Part shown: piece after piece, positions 1-9,639 of the stretch
Layout: every line of letters starts with the position of its first letter
Numbering within the stretch: position 1 is the stretch's first letter
Assembly: GCF_030272615.1 (NCBI RefSeq)
Contig: NC_081415.1
Location: 264,046,925-264,110,924, forward strand
Direction: 5' to 3'
Length of the DNA: 64,000 nt
From: Cryptomeria japonica
Taxonomy: Eukaryota; Streptophyta; Pinopsida; Cupressales; Cupressaceae
The notes under the pieces: model-generated
The model's database searches: none
What the model saw: only the letters and a program-made list of their open reading frames with translations
What the model was told of the DNA's origin: nothing
Made by a program: the position numbers and the translations under genes

Positions 1-170
1 AGGAGATAGAGACAGGTGAGATATACAAAAGTGGAGGGGAGAGTTGGAGTGAGGGAGAGAAGGAGAGGTATTCAAAGAGAGGGAGGGAAGGAGAGGTATT
101 CTTTACTCCACATCTCAATCAAGTACCCATCTATCTATACTATCTATCTCCCCTCTCCCTTTATGTATTT
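1..170. repeat. GA-rich then CT-rich simple-sequence flank
   Basis: Positions 1-110 are almost pure purine on the + strand and 111-170 turn pyrimidine-rich. The stretch 3-78 matches the reverse complement of 7064-7139 with about five mismatches in 76 bases by eye, so this is an inverted copy of material on the other side of the copia element. Before that element inserted, 1-170 and 6803-8060 were one continuous array. No gene is visible here. Confidence 0.85.
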
Positions 171-175
171 ATATC
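171..175. repeat. Target-site duplication ATATC, left copy (copia 1)
   Basis: ATATC directly precedes the left LTR and is repeated exactly at 6798-6802 directly after the right LTR. A 5-bp duplication is what a copia integrase leaves, and it fixes both element ends. Confidence 0.92.
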
Positions 176-629
176 TATTGGTGTAAATAAATATTCATTT
201 TGGATATTATTACACTTTACTTAAGTTAACTTAGGATAATGCATCTCTTTGTAGTTTGGATTTGAGACACTTAGGGAAGTGTGCACATAGGGATAGAGCT
301 TGTAGGAGAAATTCCACCCTTTGTGGTCTTATTTTACTATTACACTCCACATTCGGTGGGTCATCCACCTCTTATGGAATATTATATTATTTCTCCTACC
401 TACCCCTAGTATTTCTTACCTACCCTTGTTTCTCATTGAGCCACATGTCATAAATGTGTTCTCATACATCCATATGGCCTTGCCTATATAAGCAGACCTA
501 TATTCATTGTATTGGTTAATCCAGTTGATCATTTTTGCATATTGATGAGAATACAGTTTTGTTCTTGTCATTCTATTGTCTCTCTTTTTATTCTTTTCAT
601 TGTGCCCTTGATCTTGGCAAGATCCTACA
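176..629 (+). repeat. 5' LTR of copia 1
   Basis: 454 bases. It begins TATTGG where the 3' LTR begins TGTTGG, so the canonical TG has become TA, and it ends CCTACA directly before the primer site. It is 20 bases longer than the 3' LTR because of an extra segment at about 400-420 between two copies of CCTACCC. This is either a small insertion here or a deletion by microhomology in the other LTR. Confidence 0.92.
485..492 (+). promoter_or_regulatory. TATA box in 5' LTR of copia 1
   Basis: TATATAAG lies about 145 bases before the LTR end. The same octamer is at 6653-6660 in the 3' LTR. Its position fits the U3 promoter that starts the genomic RNA. Confidence 0.6.
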
Positions 630-641
630 TGGTATCAGAGC
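630..641 (+). other. Primer binding site, initiator tRNA-Met (copia 1)
   Basis: TGGTATCAGAGC follows the LTR with no gap and is complementary to the 3' end of plant initiator tRNA-Met, the usual primer for minus-strand DNA synthesis in plant copia elements. Confidence 0.92.
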
Positions 642-2083
642 TTATAGGGCTTCATTGATTAGTTTTTTTTGGAGACATTTTGGAGGCTTCAATTTTTGGA
701 TTTGGGGATCTTCAATTTTTGGGGGCGTCGTACAACGATTTGGACATCACGGTTGAATCCGGGAGGCCATTTCCATGAATTTTGACTATAAAGTCGACCT
801 ATTTTGGTGAGAATTTTTTTTTTTGCCCATTTTGGCTATTATTGTACGGATTTCGAAATTTTTTTTTTAATATTTTCTGAAAATAAAAAAAAAATTAGAA
901 AAAAAAAAAAAGGTGATCAAAATTTTTTTGAAAAAAATTAAAAAAAAAAGAAATTTTTTTGGGGGGTCCGCAAACCCCCACCCCTGTGACCCCGCAGTAC
1001 CCTGCAGGTTGCAGGGCCATACCGGCGCTGTCACCCCGTACTCCTCCGGAGCCTCCCACTGCCATCGTGCACCTCCCACCGGTACCCCCTCAGTCACCAC
1101 TGCTGCTAGTTCACACCGTCGGCTGCCCAGCTCCACCGCCGTGCCTCCAGTCTGTCGTGTAGGCACCCGACCTCCGGCAGCCACCTCATCACCGACACCC
1201 GACCTTCAGCAGCAACCTCGCCGCCGGCACCCGACCTCAAGCGGCCATGCACCTTCCGCCATGTGGTCTCTGGGACCCTGCCACGTGGCGCACACACAGC
1301 CCCGCCTGTGTGCCCAATCACCGCGCCATGTCAGCAATCTGTACAGTATAGATGCCATGTAGGGAGGTGAAGTTTTTGTGATGGCCAGATAGGCGTCAAA
1401 TTTAAGCCCGTTGTTTGCTGACATCAGTGCCACATCAACAGACTTTTGAATTTTTTTGACCTCCTCTTCATTGAGCTTTTCAGTTTTGCAGTTCAACTTT
1501 GAAAGCCCATATCTTGCTCATTTTTGCTTCTTTTTTGGTGCAATTTTTTTTTTGAAATGCGCTAAAATTTCATGAACTTCACAGTGGTGTGGTTATTTTC
1601 TGATTTTGGTGCACAGGTTTTTCAGAATTTTCGGATTCTCTCAGCTGTACCTGTCCAATCCTCAATTCTGCAACTTCAAAGGCCTCGTTTGAGCTCATAT
1701 GACATCCTTTTCAGGTGCCATTTTTTTTGAAAGTGCATATTTTTTCATCTACTTTCATAATCTATGATCAGATTTTAGAGATTTTGAGTGGAAGTTGTAC
1801 TTTCAGATATTGGTCTTATTTGGCCTATTAGGTACTTGTAAAGTGCTTGGATCTTAGTTTAGATCTCTTGCATTATTAGTTTGAGTCTCTTTTGGCCTTA
1901 TTGAGGCAGTTGTAAAATTGTAATCAGAAGCCCACTTTGCCATTTTTTGCAAGTGGCCCATTGTATACGCACTAGTTATAAAGTGCCAAATCATCACTTT
2001 TGGGGGGGTTCTTTGATTGAGTGAATTTGGGGGGGTGTCTTGTGTGATTGTGCCTCTCTTTGTGCTCTTTCATTTTTGTTGCA
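642..2083 (+). other. Long 5' leader of copia 1, no supported gene
   Basis: About 1.4 kb separate the primer site from gag. The stretch has long A or T homopolymers (about 815-955) and then a GC-rich block (about 960-1330) rich in CCG and CCACC triplets. Open frames in this block come from low stop-codon density and resemble no protein I know. The rest is T-rich leader. Confidence 0.7.
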
Positions 2084-3057
2084 ATGAGTCCTCATAAATT
2101 TCCACCTTTAACTCCACATAATTATGCATCATGAAAAATTAAAGTATGGAGTAAATTAATGGAAAAAGGTCTCACGCATTACATAGATGGAACAATAGCA
2201 GCACCACCTGATCCTAATGCTCAATTAGAATGGCTCACTAAGAATTGCATGGCTCTTGGAACTTTGCGCAAGTATGTATCAGATGATCTCATCTTTCATA
2301 TTGAAAGTTTACTACAATCAAAGATGCTTGGGATATGTTTTAGAAATTGTATGGTCAAGTTGATGAAATCAGAGGCTATAAGATTGACAATGAGCTCACC
2401 AACTTGGATCCCAAGAGTTTTGATACAATCCAAGATTATGTCACCAAAGCAAATGAGCTAAGAGCAAAGCTTAAGGATTGTGGAATTGACAAAAAGGATG
2501 CTCAGTTGATATTCAACTTGTTGGACAAGCTTGCACCGGAATATGCAGCATTTGTGTCTAGCTTCCAAACTCATCGTTTGACAATGGGGAGTTCCTATGT
2601 TATGCCTTCATTTGATGCTTTCACAGAAATGTTAATATTGGAACAATCTAAGTTGTTGAACATGGGACTTCTCAAGTCTTAAAAGTCCAAGGCTTTGGTG
2701 GCTAATCAAGGGAATCAAGGAAGTCAAGGCAAAGATTCCAACAAGAAGAAGAAGCACTCTAAGTCTAAGCCACACTAGGAAAAAGGACAATCATCCTCCC
2801 CGTCACAAGGCGATTTTTCATCCTCTTCCAAGAAGGGGACACCACCTAAGAAGGATAAACCAACTTGTGCATATTGCAAGAAGTATGGTCATGATGAGTA
2901 TCGATGCCACGCAAAGCAAGTTGATGAGTTAACTAATCTTCTTAAGAAAAACAACATCAACTTGCCATCCACCTACACAAAGAAGGATTCATCTCCTTCC
3001 TCTTCCTCATAGTCTAAGGGAAAAGGGAAAGCATTTGTGGCTACAACAGGTTCTTCA
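2084..3057 (+). pseudogene. gag: copia 1 gag (nucleocapsid polyprotein), broken
   Basis: Gag forms the virus-like particle that packages the element RNA. Translation from ATG 2084 starts MSPHKFPPLTPHNYAS and then meets TGA at 2132, where copia gags usually have Trp. The frame continues to about 2320, where a one-base shift moves it to the frame holding the typical gag core (KLYGQVDEIR, then LANL-type helices to about 2680). A CCHC zinc knuckle, CAYCKKYGHDEYRCH, lies at 2866-2910 and would bind RNA. Further in-frame stops (about 2359, 2680, 2776, 3010, 3058) are nearly all TAG or TAA where CAG or CAA fits. The ATG is chosen because it gives the usual gag N-terminus. It is followed in frame by protease. 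Confidence 0.85.
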
Positions 3058-4142
3058 TAGCAATGGATACTTGACTCGGGTGCCTCATATCACATGGGTT
3101 CTACAAGGGAGCAGTTTTCTTCATTGGAGCCATCTAAGGCACCTCACATTTACATAGGTGATGATACACAAGTAGAGGCTGAAGGGAAAGGTTCAGTTGA
3201 CATGGATGATGGAACATTTGAGAATGTTCTCTATGTTCTTAACTTGTCTACCAACCTTCTCTCTATCTACCAAGTCACTCACTATGGTAATGGGAAAAAG
3301 GTTGAGTTTACACTAGATTCAGTTGTGGTAAAGGAACTTGATGATGATGCCTTGGTAGCAGTGGGACAAGTCAATGACAACTCAAGGCTTTATTCATTCT
3401 CCCACTTTGTGCCAAGTTCACCTTCTAGGGCCTTGCTTACTCATTCAAATTCAGAAAGTAAGCTATGGCATGAGCGGTTTGGTCACCTCAACTACCTCGA
3501 ATCAGTTTTTGAGAGGGTGTATGTTCAGGTTGTTCCATGGGCAAGCATCCCGAGGAGAAGTTTGATAAGGGGAAAGCTTGGAGAGCTTTGGAAGTTCTTC
3601 AACTTGTTCACAGTGATGTAGCAGGTCCATTTCCAGCACCTTCATTTAGTAAGGCCCGTTATGTCCTCACCTTCATTGATGACTACTCCCACTTCACTTG
3701 GGTCTACTTTCTTATTCATAAGAGTGAAGTATTTGACAGATTTCAGGACTTCAAGACTCATGTGGAGAAGCAATTAGGGAAAGTGGTCAAGATTCTTCGC
3801 ATAGATAATGGAAGGGAATATGTGAACAAAATACTTGAGGATTTTTGTACATTTGAGGGGATTGATCTTCAGCATTTTGTCGCATACACTCCACAGCAGA
3901 ACAGGGTTGCAGAACGCAAGAATAGAACTCTCAAAGAAATGGCTAGCTGTATGATACATGCACATTCTCTTGATCCTGCCTTTTGGGTAGAGGCTATTAG
4001 TTGTGCCACACACATCCAGAATCAGGTTCCTCACAAAGCTTTGCAAGGTATGACTCCTTTTGAAGCTTGGGCTGGTAGGAAACCAATTGTGAGACATTTC
4101 AGAGTCTTTGGGTGTCCAGCATGGGCTCGCATACCTCCGTAG
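3058..4142 (+). pseudogene. pol: copia 1 protease and integrase, broken
   Basis: The protease active site is seen as WILDSGASYHM with DSG at 3073-3081. It is followed by the gag-pre-integrase zinc region (KLWHERFGHLNY, about 3460-3495). Two small indels between about 3500 and 3540 then move the frame. The integrase core runs from about 3600, with first Asp in HSDVAGP, second Asp in RIDNGREY (usually DNGGEF) and catalytic Glu in RVAERKNRTL, so the DDE triad is kept. The frame closes with TAG at 4140 where CAG fits. The order protease-integrase-RT identifies copia rather than gypsy. Function if intact: polyprotein cleavage and insertion of cDNA into the nuclear genome. Confidence 0.87.
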
Positions 4143-6095
4143 AAACGCAAGGCATTGGAACCTCAGAGTTGACCTTGCATATTTGTTGGATATCCTGAGG
4201 GTGTTAAGGCATACAGATTGATGGATCCAGAGACACATGAGGTGTTCATTGAGAGGAGTGTTCACTTTGAGGAAAGCTCTCCTAGCTTAGCCTCTCTACC
4301 TCCTCCACCTTCCTCCATTGTGGATAGTGATGTTAGTGATTCAGATGATGAGACTCCTTCAACTCCGACTCGTAGGGTAACACCTCCGCCGGGTCCACTT
4401 GCAGTTGAGGAGCCTCGTTCTCCACCTCCACCTAGACCTCGTTGGGCTCGGCAGACACTTGAGTCCACGGGTTCTCTTGTTGGGGATCCTTCAAATACAC
4501 GGAGAACTTGATCACAGCATCTGGATCTACCACATGCATTCATTGCTACTGCTTCCGATCCACATACATTTAGGGAAGCATCAGGGGTTCCTGAGTGGGA
4601 CCACGCTATGGAGGAAGAGTATAGTTCCTTGATGAGGAACAACACATGGGATTTAGTCCATCTCCCTAAGGGGAGAAAGATGGTTCGATGTAAGTGGATC
4701 TATCAGACCAAGTTTGCAGCAGATGGTAGTGTGGATAAGTATAAGGCTCAGCTTGTTGTGAAAGGTTTCTCTCAGGTTGCAGGTGTTGACTATACTAAGA
4801 CCTTTGCACCCGTAGCCAAGATGAACTCCATTTATTTGACACTTGCTATTGCTACAACTCATGGTTGGGCTGTACATCATATGGATGTGAAGAGTGCTTT
4901 TCTTCATGGTGATCTTGATGAGGAGATTTATATGGAGCAGCCATAGGGTTTCATCCAGGATACTTCCTTGGTTTGCAGATTAAGGAAATCTCTCTATGGC
5001 CTTAAGTAGGCTCCCAGGGCTTGGTATGCCAAGATGGATTCCTTTCTTCTTTCTGCAGGGTTCACCAGGTGTCATTCCGATCCGAATGTCTACATTTTGC
5101 GATAGGATGACTCTCACTTGATACTTGTGCTCTATGTTGATGACTTGATCATTACAAGGAGTACCGCATCCATCATTAGCAGGGTCAAATCTACTTTGCA
5201 TGACAGATTTGCTATGACTGACTTGGGTCTTTTGCACTACTTTTTTGGGATAGAGATTTCACAGTCACCTTCCAGGATTACCCTATCGTAGCCCAAGTAT
5301 GCTCTTGATCTACTTGCACGCTTTCATATGGCTGATTGTAAGCCTACCCCGACTCTCTTTCTTTCAGGAGTCAAGCTTGAGGCTCAGTGTTCTTCTCCAC
5401 CCATTGATGCCACTTTGTATCGTCAGCTTGTGGGTAGTCTCATCTACTTGACTCATACACGCCCTGATATTTCATTTGCAGTTGGCATAGTTTCCTGCTT
5501 CATGCAGGAACCACATGAGCTTCATTGGAAAGCCACCAAACACATCCTTCATTACATCTAGGGTACACATCACTATGGGATTCACTATGCAACAGGCATA
5601 GGACTTCGCTTGGTTGGTTACACAAACTCCGATTGGGCTGGCGATCTTGATGATCGTAAGTCTACTTCTGGTTACAGTTTTCACCTTGGTTCAAGTCCCA
5701 TTTGTTGGTAGAGCAAGAAGCAACATGCTATTTCTCTCTCTTCGACTGAGGCTGAGTATTGAGGTGCTGTTAATGTAGCGACTGAGACCATTTGGCTCCA
5801 GCAGATTCTCACAGAGTTTGGATTCACCACTCCATGACCGACAGTTCTACATTGCGACAATCAGAGTGCTATTGCAATCTCAAAGAACCCAGTTCAGCAC
5901 CAGCGGATGAAACACATCAAGATTCATATGCACTATATCCAAGAGGTCATTCAGGAGTAGGTCATTGATTTGCAGTATTGTCCTATAGTGGAGCAGGTTG
6001 TTGACATATTCACCAAACCTTTCACCAAGAGTAAGTTCCAGCAGTTGCGAGCTCTCTTGGGGGTGCGGGATGTGTCATTAGGGGGGGTCAGCTGA
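4143..6095 (+). pseudogene. pol: copia 1 reverse transcriptase and RNase H, broken
   Basis: This continues in the integrase frame to a natural-looking TGA at 6093-6095 with no frameshift. After a proline-rich linker (4260-4500) the RT begins near NTWDLV and KCKWIY-like residues (about 4640-4710), with MDVKSAFLHG at about 4880 and the catalytic YVDD at 5133-5144. RNase H shows DWAGD at about 5636 and SSTEAEY at about 5740, and the C-terminus has the copia VDIFTKPF motif (about 6000). Internal stops are TAG at 4140, 4944, 5007, 5103, 5289, 5559, 5709 and 5958 and TGA at about 4170, 4509, 5760 and 5835. Most TAGs replace a conserved Gln, as in the YGLKQAPRAW motif. Confidence 0.88.
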
Positions 6096-6354
6096 CTTCT
6101 CCTTCCTCTCTTATGGGGGGGACTTTTTCCTCTTTGAGGTTTTGTTCTTCTTCTTTGAGAGTCTTTTGTTCTTTCATCTCTCTTTTGGGGGGGTTTTTTT
6201 CCCACTAGGTTTTCTCCCTTTCTCCATTTTTTAGAGATTGCATTGCATGGTTTTGCTTGCATTTGCATTTTGTACATGGGTACCTATCATGGCCTAGTAG
6301 CCGAGACCCATCTTGCATTGTTGACTTGAGTCTTCATTCCCCTAAGTTGCACTT
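6096..6354 (+). other. 3' untranslated region of copia 1
   Basis: About 260 bases between the pol stop and the purine tract. It has several G runs of six or more (about 6080, 6113, 6187) that resemble polypurine tracts. No coding signal is seen. Confidence 0.6.
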
Positions 6355-6363
6355 AAGGGGGGG
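6355..6363 (+). other. Polypurine tract of copia 1
   Basis: AAGGGGGGG directly abuts the TG of the 3' LTR, the place where the RNase H-resistant primer for plus-strand DNA synthesis must lie. Confidence 0.85.
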
Positions 6364-6797
6364 TGTTGGTGTAAATAAATATTCATTTTGGATATTATTA
6401 CACTTTACTTAAGTTAACTTAGGATAATGCATCTCTTCGTAGTTTGGATTTGAGACACTTAGGGAAGTGTGCACATAGGGATAGAGCTTGTAGGAGAAAT
6501 TCCACCCTTTGTGGTCTTATTTTGCTGTTACACTCCACATTGGGTGGGTCATCCACCTCTTGTGGAATATTATATTATTTCTCCTACCTACCCTTGTTTC
6601 TCATTGAGCCACATGTCATAATTGTGTGCTCGTACATCCATATGCCCTTGCCTATATAAGCAGGCCTATATTCATTGTATTGGTTAATCCAGTTGATCAT
6701 TTTTGCATATTGATGAGAATACAGTTTTGTTCTTGTCATTCTATTGTCTCTCTTTTTATGCTTTTCATTGTGCCCTTGATCTTGGCAAAATCCTACA
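6364..6797 (+). repeat. 3' LTR of copia 1
   Basis: 434 bases, TGTTGG to CCTACA. It repeats 176-629 apart from a 20-base indel and about 13 substitutions. Its TATA box is at 6653-6660. Confidence 0.92.
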
Positions 6798-6802
6798 ATA
6801 TC
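6798..6802. repeat. Target-site duplication ATATC, right copy (copia 1)
   Basis: Exact repeat of 171-175. Confidence 0.92.
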
Positions 6803-6946
6803 TTCTCTCTAGATATGGGTATCTATCTATCCTCCTAGTCTTTTTATCTCCCCTCTCCCTCTCTCTACCTACCTCTCTTTCCATCCTTATCTAATTTTAT
6901 CTCCCCAAATTTTCTACCTCCTTCCATCTATTCTACTATTTATCTC

Positions 6947-6992
<46 letters not shown>

Positions 6993-7405
6993 TTATCTCT
7001 CTCCCTCCCTCCTTCCATCTCCATACTCTCTCTCTAGATACTTATCTCTATCTACTTGACCTTTCTTTAAATACCTCTCCTTCTCTCCCTCACTCCAAGT
7101 CTTCCCTCCACTTTTGTATATATCACCTATCTCTATCTCTCTCCTTCTGTCTCAACCTCTCTCAATCTATTTTACCCCTCTCAACTTATTACTATCTCCC
7201 CTCTTCCTCTCTGTCTCTATCTCTATCTCTGTCTCTCTCTATATATATCTCCCTCCCTACAAGACCTCTATTTCTATCATTTCTTCTATCTCCAAAACCT
7301 CCCCTTATCACTTCTATCAATCTCACTCTCTCCCCACTCTCTCTCTATTACCTTTTTCTCAACCTACATCTCTCTCCCTCCCCATCTATATCTCTACCTC
7401 TCTCT
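6803..7405. repeat. CT-rich simple-sequence block with (CT)n core
   Basis: About 600 bases are nearly all pyrimidine on the + strand, built of degenerate TCTC, TATC and CTCC words. A pure (CT)n of about 20 units lies at 6950-6989. The block ends at a small palindrome around 7391-7425, after which the purine strand changes. Open frames here are artefacts of the low complexity. Confidence 0.9.
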
Positions 7406-8060
7406 AGAGTGATGTAGAGAGGTAGAGAGGGGATAGAAGGGAGATAAAAGTAGAGAGGTAATGAGGGAGGGGTGGAGAGAGAGAGATATTGGTAGGGAGG
7501 GAGAGAAAGGTATGTAGAGATAGATATATAGGTATATGTAGAGATATAGAGGTAGGTAGGGAGTGAGGGGATGCATAGAGATAGATGAGATAGAGAGTAA
7601 ATAGTTAAGTATGTTAGAGTGAGGTAGAGATAGGTCTAGAATTTGGGAGAGAAAGGATAGAGTGAGATAGAGAGGAGATAGAGAGGAGATGAAAGTAGAG
7701 AGGGAAGGAGGGAGGGGTGGAGACGTAGAGATAAAGACACAGAGAGAGAGATATCGAGTGGGAGAGAGATGTATGTAGAGAAAGATAAGCTGGTAGGGAG
7801 GGTGAGAAAAATACCTAGAGAGAGAATTATATATTTATAGAAATAGAGGTAGGTAGGGAGTGGGGGGAGGTGTGTATCTAGAGAGAGGAGACAAAGAGTA
7901 GAGAGTTAGGGATGTGATTTCAGGATAGAGAGATAGGTCTATCTTTTGGGATAGAGAGAGAAAAGAGATATAGAGGTAGAGGGGATAGAGGAATAGTGTT
8001 ATGGAGAGAGGAGAGTGTAGAGCTCAAGGAAGATAGAGAGAAAGAAAATGCTGAAAGGAG
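7406..8060. repeat. GA-rich simple-sequence block, inverted partner of the CT block
   Basis: About 650 bases of GAGA, GATA and GTAGAGAGG words on the + strand. Many words are reverse complements of those in the preceding CT block, for example TCTCTACCTCTCT at about 7391 against AGAGAGGTAGAGA at about 7413. The two blocks form a loose inverted repeat centred near 7405. Confidence 0.88.
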
Positions 8061-8061
8061 C

Positions 8062-8334
8062 CTGCTGATTACTGAAATTTGACTGTCTGAAAAATTTATA
8101 AGATCTTCTAAAATCTAGAATTTGCATTATAACTCCTAGAGATTTGAAATCACTTTCAAACATCTTGCCAATATAGATATGAAGAGATATGAGTCTAGAG
8201 ATTAAGAAAGATAAAGAGATTGAGATAAAGAGAGCTAGAAAATGTTGAGCTGCTGATTACTGAAATTTGACTGTCTGAAAATTTATAAGATCTTTTAAAA
8301 TCTAGAATTTGCATTATAACTCCTAGAGATTTGA
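8062..8334. repeat. Direct repeat pair of about 85 bp next to the GA block
   Basis: The segment 8062-8147, starting CTGCTGATTACTGAAATTTG, recurs at 8250-8334 with two or three differences. The 102 bases between are partly GA-rich, so a larger unit of about 188 bases may have duplicated together with GA sequence. Confidence 0.85.
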
Positions 8335-8347
8335 CTTATACTTAAAT

Positions 8348-8352
8348 GTTAT
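8348..8352. repeat. Target-site duplication GTTAT, left copy (gag-only element)
   Basis: GTTAT directly before the left LTR is repeated exactly at 16210-16214 after the right LTR. Confidence 0.92.
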
Positions 8353-8524
8353 TGTAGTGTCCTAAAATTGTGACACTTGCAATTTCGACTGCATTTCGGT
8401 CTTCACGATGGCGACGCAACACAAAACCTGAATGGAGACCCTGAAACTCGTCCGTGACATCAAAAACTGCATTTTTTGGCACCTTGGCCTGAGCCCTGCT
8501 TGCACCCTGCTGTCCTAGGAGGTG

Positions 8525-8613
8525 GGACCAGAGCGCCTAGTGCCCTGGTCCTTCAGGACCATGGCACCTAGTGCCCTAGTCCCCCAGGACCATGGCGCCC
8601 AGCGCCCTAGTCC
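8525..8613 (+). repeat. Three tandem 31-bp U3 units with GGACCA...TGGTCC arms
   Basis: Units start at 8525, 8556 and 8587. The first is a 27-base inverted-arm unit running from GGACCA to TGGTCC. In the other two units the right arm has become TAGTCC. The 3' LTR has only two units, at 15150 and 15181, both with intact arms. A single such unit is kept in the relic LTR at 47685-47711. Confidence 0.85.
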
Positions 8614-8736
8614 CTGGCCCTATTTTGGGCCCGGTCTCTTTTGGGGCTTCGGGTCTTTATGTTTGCAAATTGGAAAATACTCTTTCCTGGTCGGCCTAAG
8701 GTCGGAAAAATCAGTCTATCAGCCCTAATTGACAAG

Positions 8737-8744
8737 TATATAAA
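8737..8744 (+). promoter_or_regulatory. TATA box in 5' LTR of gag-only element
   Basis: TATATAAA, repeated at 15330-15337 in the 3' LTR, lies downstream of the U3 repeats as expected for an LTR promoter. Confidence 0.6.
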
Positions 8745-9222
8745 CCACATTTTCCTCTCCCATTTGGATAGATGAAAAAAAAAGGCATGGAAATGATACT
8801 CAAACATTCAAGCAATCAAGCATTCAAGCATTTCCTTTGAAGCAATTGAACATTCTAAGTCTCCATTCAAGGCTAAGTGTTGCATTCAAGACAAGGATTC
8901 AACCATTGAAGAGGAGATCACTTACAACATACAACATACAACATACAACAACATCTACACCTTCGCATGTAAGAATACAAACATTCTTACAACAAGGTAC
9001 TAGTACTTGTTTTACATTACAAACATTTACATTTACAGCAATTTCTCATTTCTTGGTTAATTCCAAAACCGGGGTTTGACCTAAGGGCAAACCCCTAATC
9101 CTTAACCCCCCAATCGTCTTCGCTTTTCTGTGTGTAGGTTGTAGGTACGCGGCTGAAATTGAAGATTTGGAATCCTTGTGTAGAGATGAACAGACCCCCC
9201 TTCGTTTCGCGGATTTTTCGGA

Positions 9223-9252
9223 GGATCGTGTGCATGCCGGGCGCCATTGTCC
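9223..9252 (+). other. 30-nt hairpin motif, copy in 5' LTR
   Basis: An 8-base left arm (GGATCGTG) and an 8-base right arm (CATTGTCC) are separated by 14 bases. The same spacing is seen in three other copies in this element. This copy pairs less well than the others (one mismatch and two G-T type pairs). Confidence 0.6.
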
Positions 9253-9621
9253 TGTCAACTTTCGCTCAAATTTGTAGGACAGCGCTGTCTCGACATTTTA
9301 CTGCTAATTCCAGGTCTGCAGCTTCATCCTATATTCCTATCTCTGTTTATAAGCGAATCTTTCTCACTTTTCATGCATTCCTAGTTCAATCCTCCTATCT
9401 ACATTCTTTACAAAAGAGGGTAGCCTTGCTGTCTTAACCCTTGAAACTCATTTAGAATCCAATCTTGCATTGTGTGGGATTGGATCTTGTGGGTTTCAAC
9501 CCCTCTTTTGAATGTAAAGTCTCCCCTAAGTGAAAACCGTCAACCCTAGTGACCTCCCTTCTCTCTCCTCGGAGTTGGAGAGGGGAGAGCAACTAGGGTT
9601 TTATTTTCCGCTTTACATTTT

Positions 9622-9639
9622 TGGTGAACCCGACGTGAA
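9622..9639 (+). other. Primer binding site, tRNA-Trp type
   Basis: TGGTGAACCCGACGTGAA begins four bases after the LTR. It is the complement of the 3' acceptor and T-arm of plant tRNA-Trp as I remember that tRNA (ending TTCACGTCGGGTTCA plus CCA). It is unlike the initiator tRNA-Met sites of the other elements in the window. Confidence 0.8.

Larger units (their letters stand above)
176..6797 (+). mobile_element. Complete Ty1/copia LTR retrotransposon (copia 1), inactive
   Basis: The element has two LTRs (176-629 and 6364-6797), a primer site complementary to initiator tRNA-Met just inside the left LTR, a gag-pol region in copia order (gag, protease, integrase, RT, RNase H), a purine tract just before the right LTR, and a perfect 5-bp target duplication. 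All coding parts carry stop codons, and gag also carries frameshifts, so it cannot move by itself. The LTRs differ at about 13 positions plus one 20-base indel by eye count (about 3%), so the insertion is not recent. It sits inside a GA/CT simple-sequence array. Confidence 0.93.
8353..9617 (+). repeat. 5' LTR of gag-only element
   Basis: 1265 bases, TGTAGTGTCC to CTTTACA. It contains three 31-base U3 repeats (8525-8613), a TATA box (8737-8744) and one copy of a 30-base hairpin motif (9223-9252). It is 33 bases longer than the 3' LTR, almost exactly one extra U3 repeat. Confidence 0.92.

Noticed and set aside
913-1362. Open frames on both strands in the GC-rich leader block of copia 1
   Set aside because: Composition-driven: few stops in CCG-rich DNA, no domain, located between primer site and gag.
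7114-7576. Frames in the CT/GA arrays
   Set aside because: Ser/Leu/Pro or Arg/Glu runs from simple sequence.
8525-8613. CRISPR-like array
   Set aside because: Direct tandem units without spacers, inside an LTR of a plant retroelement.
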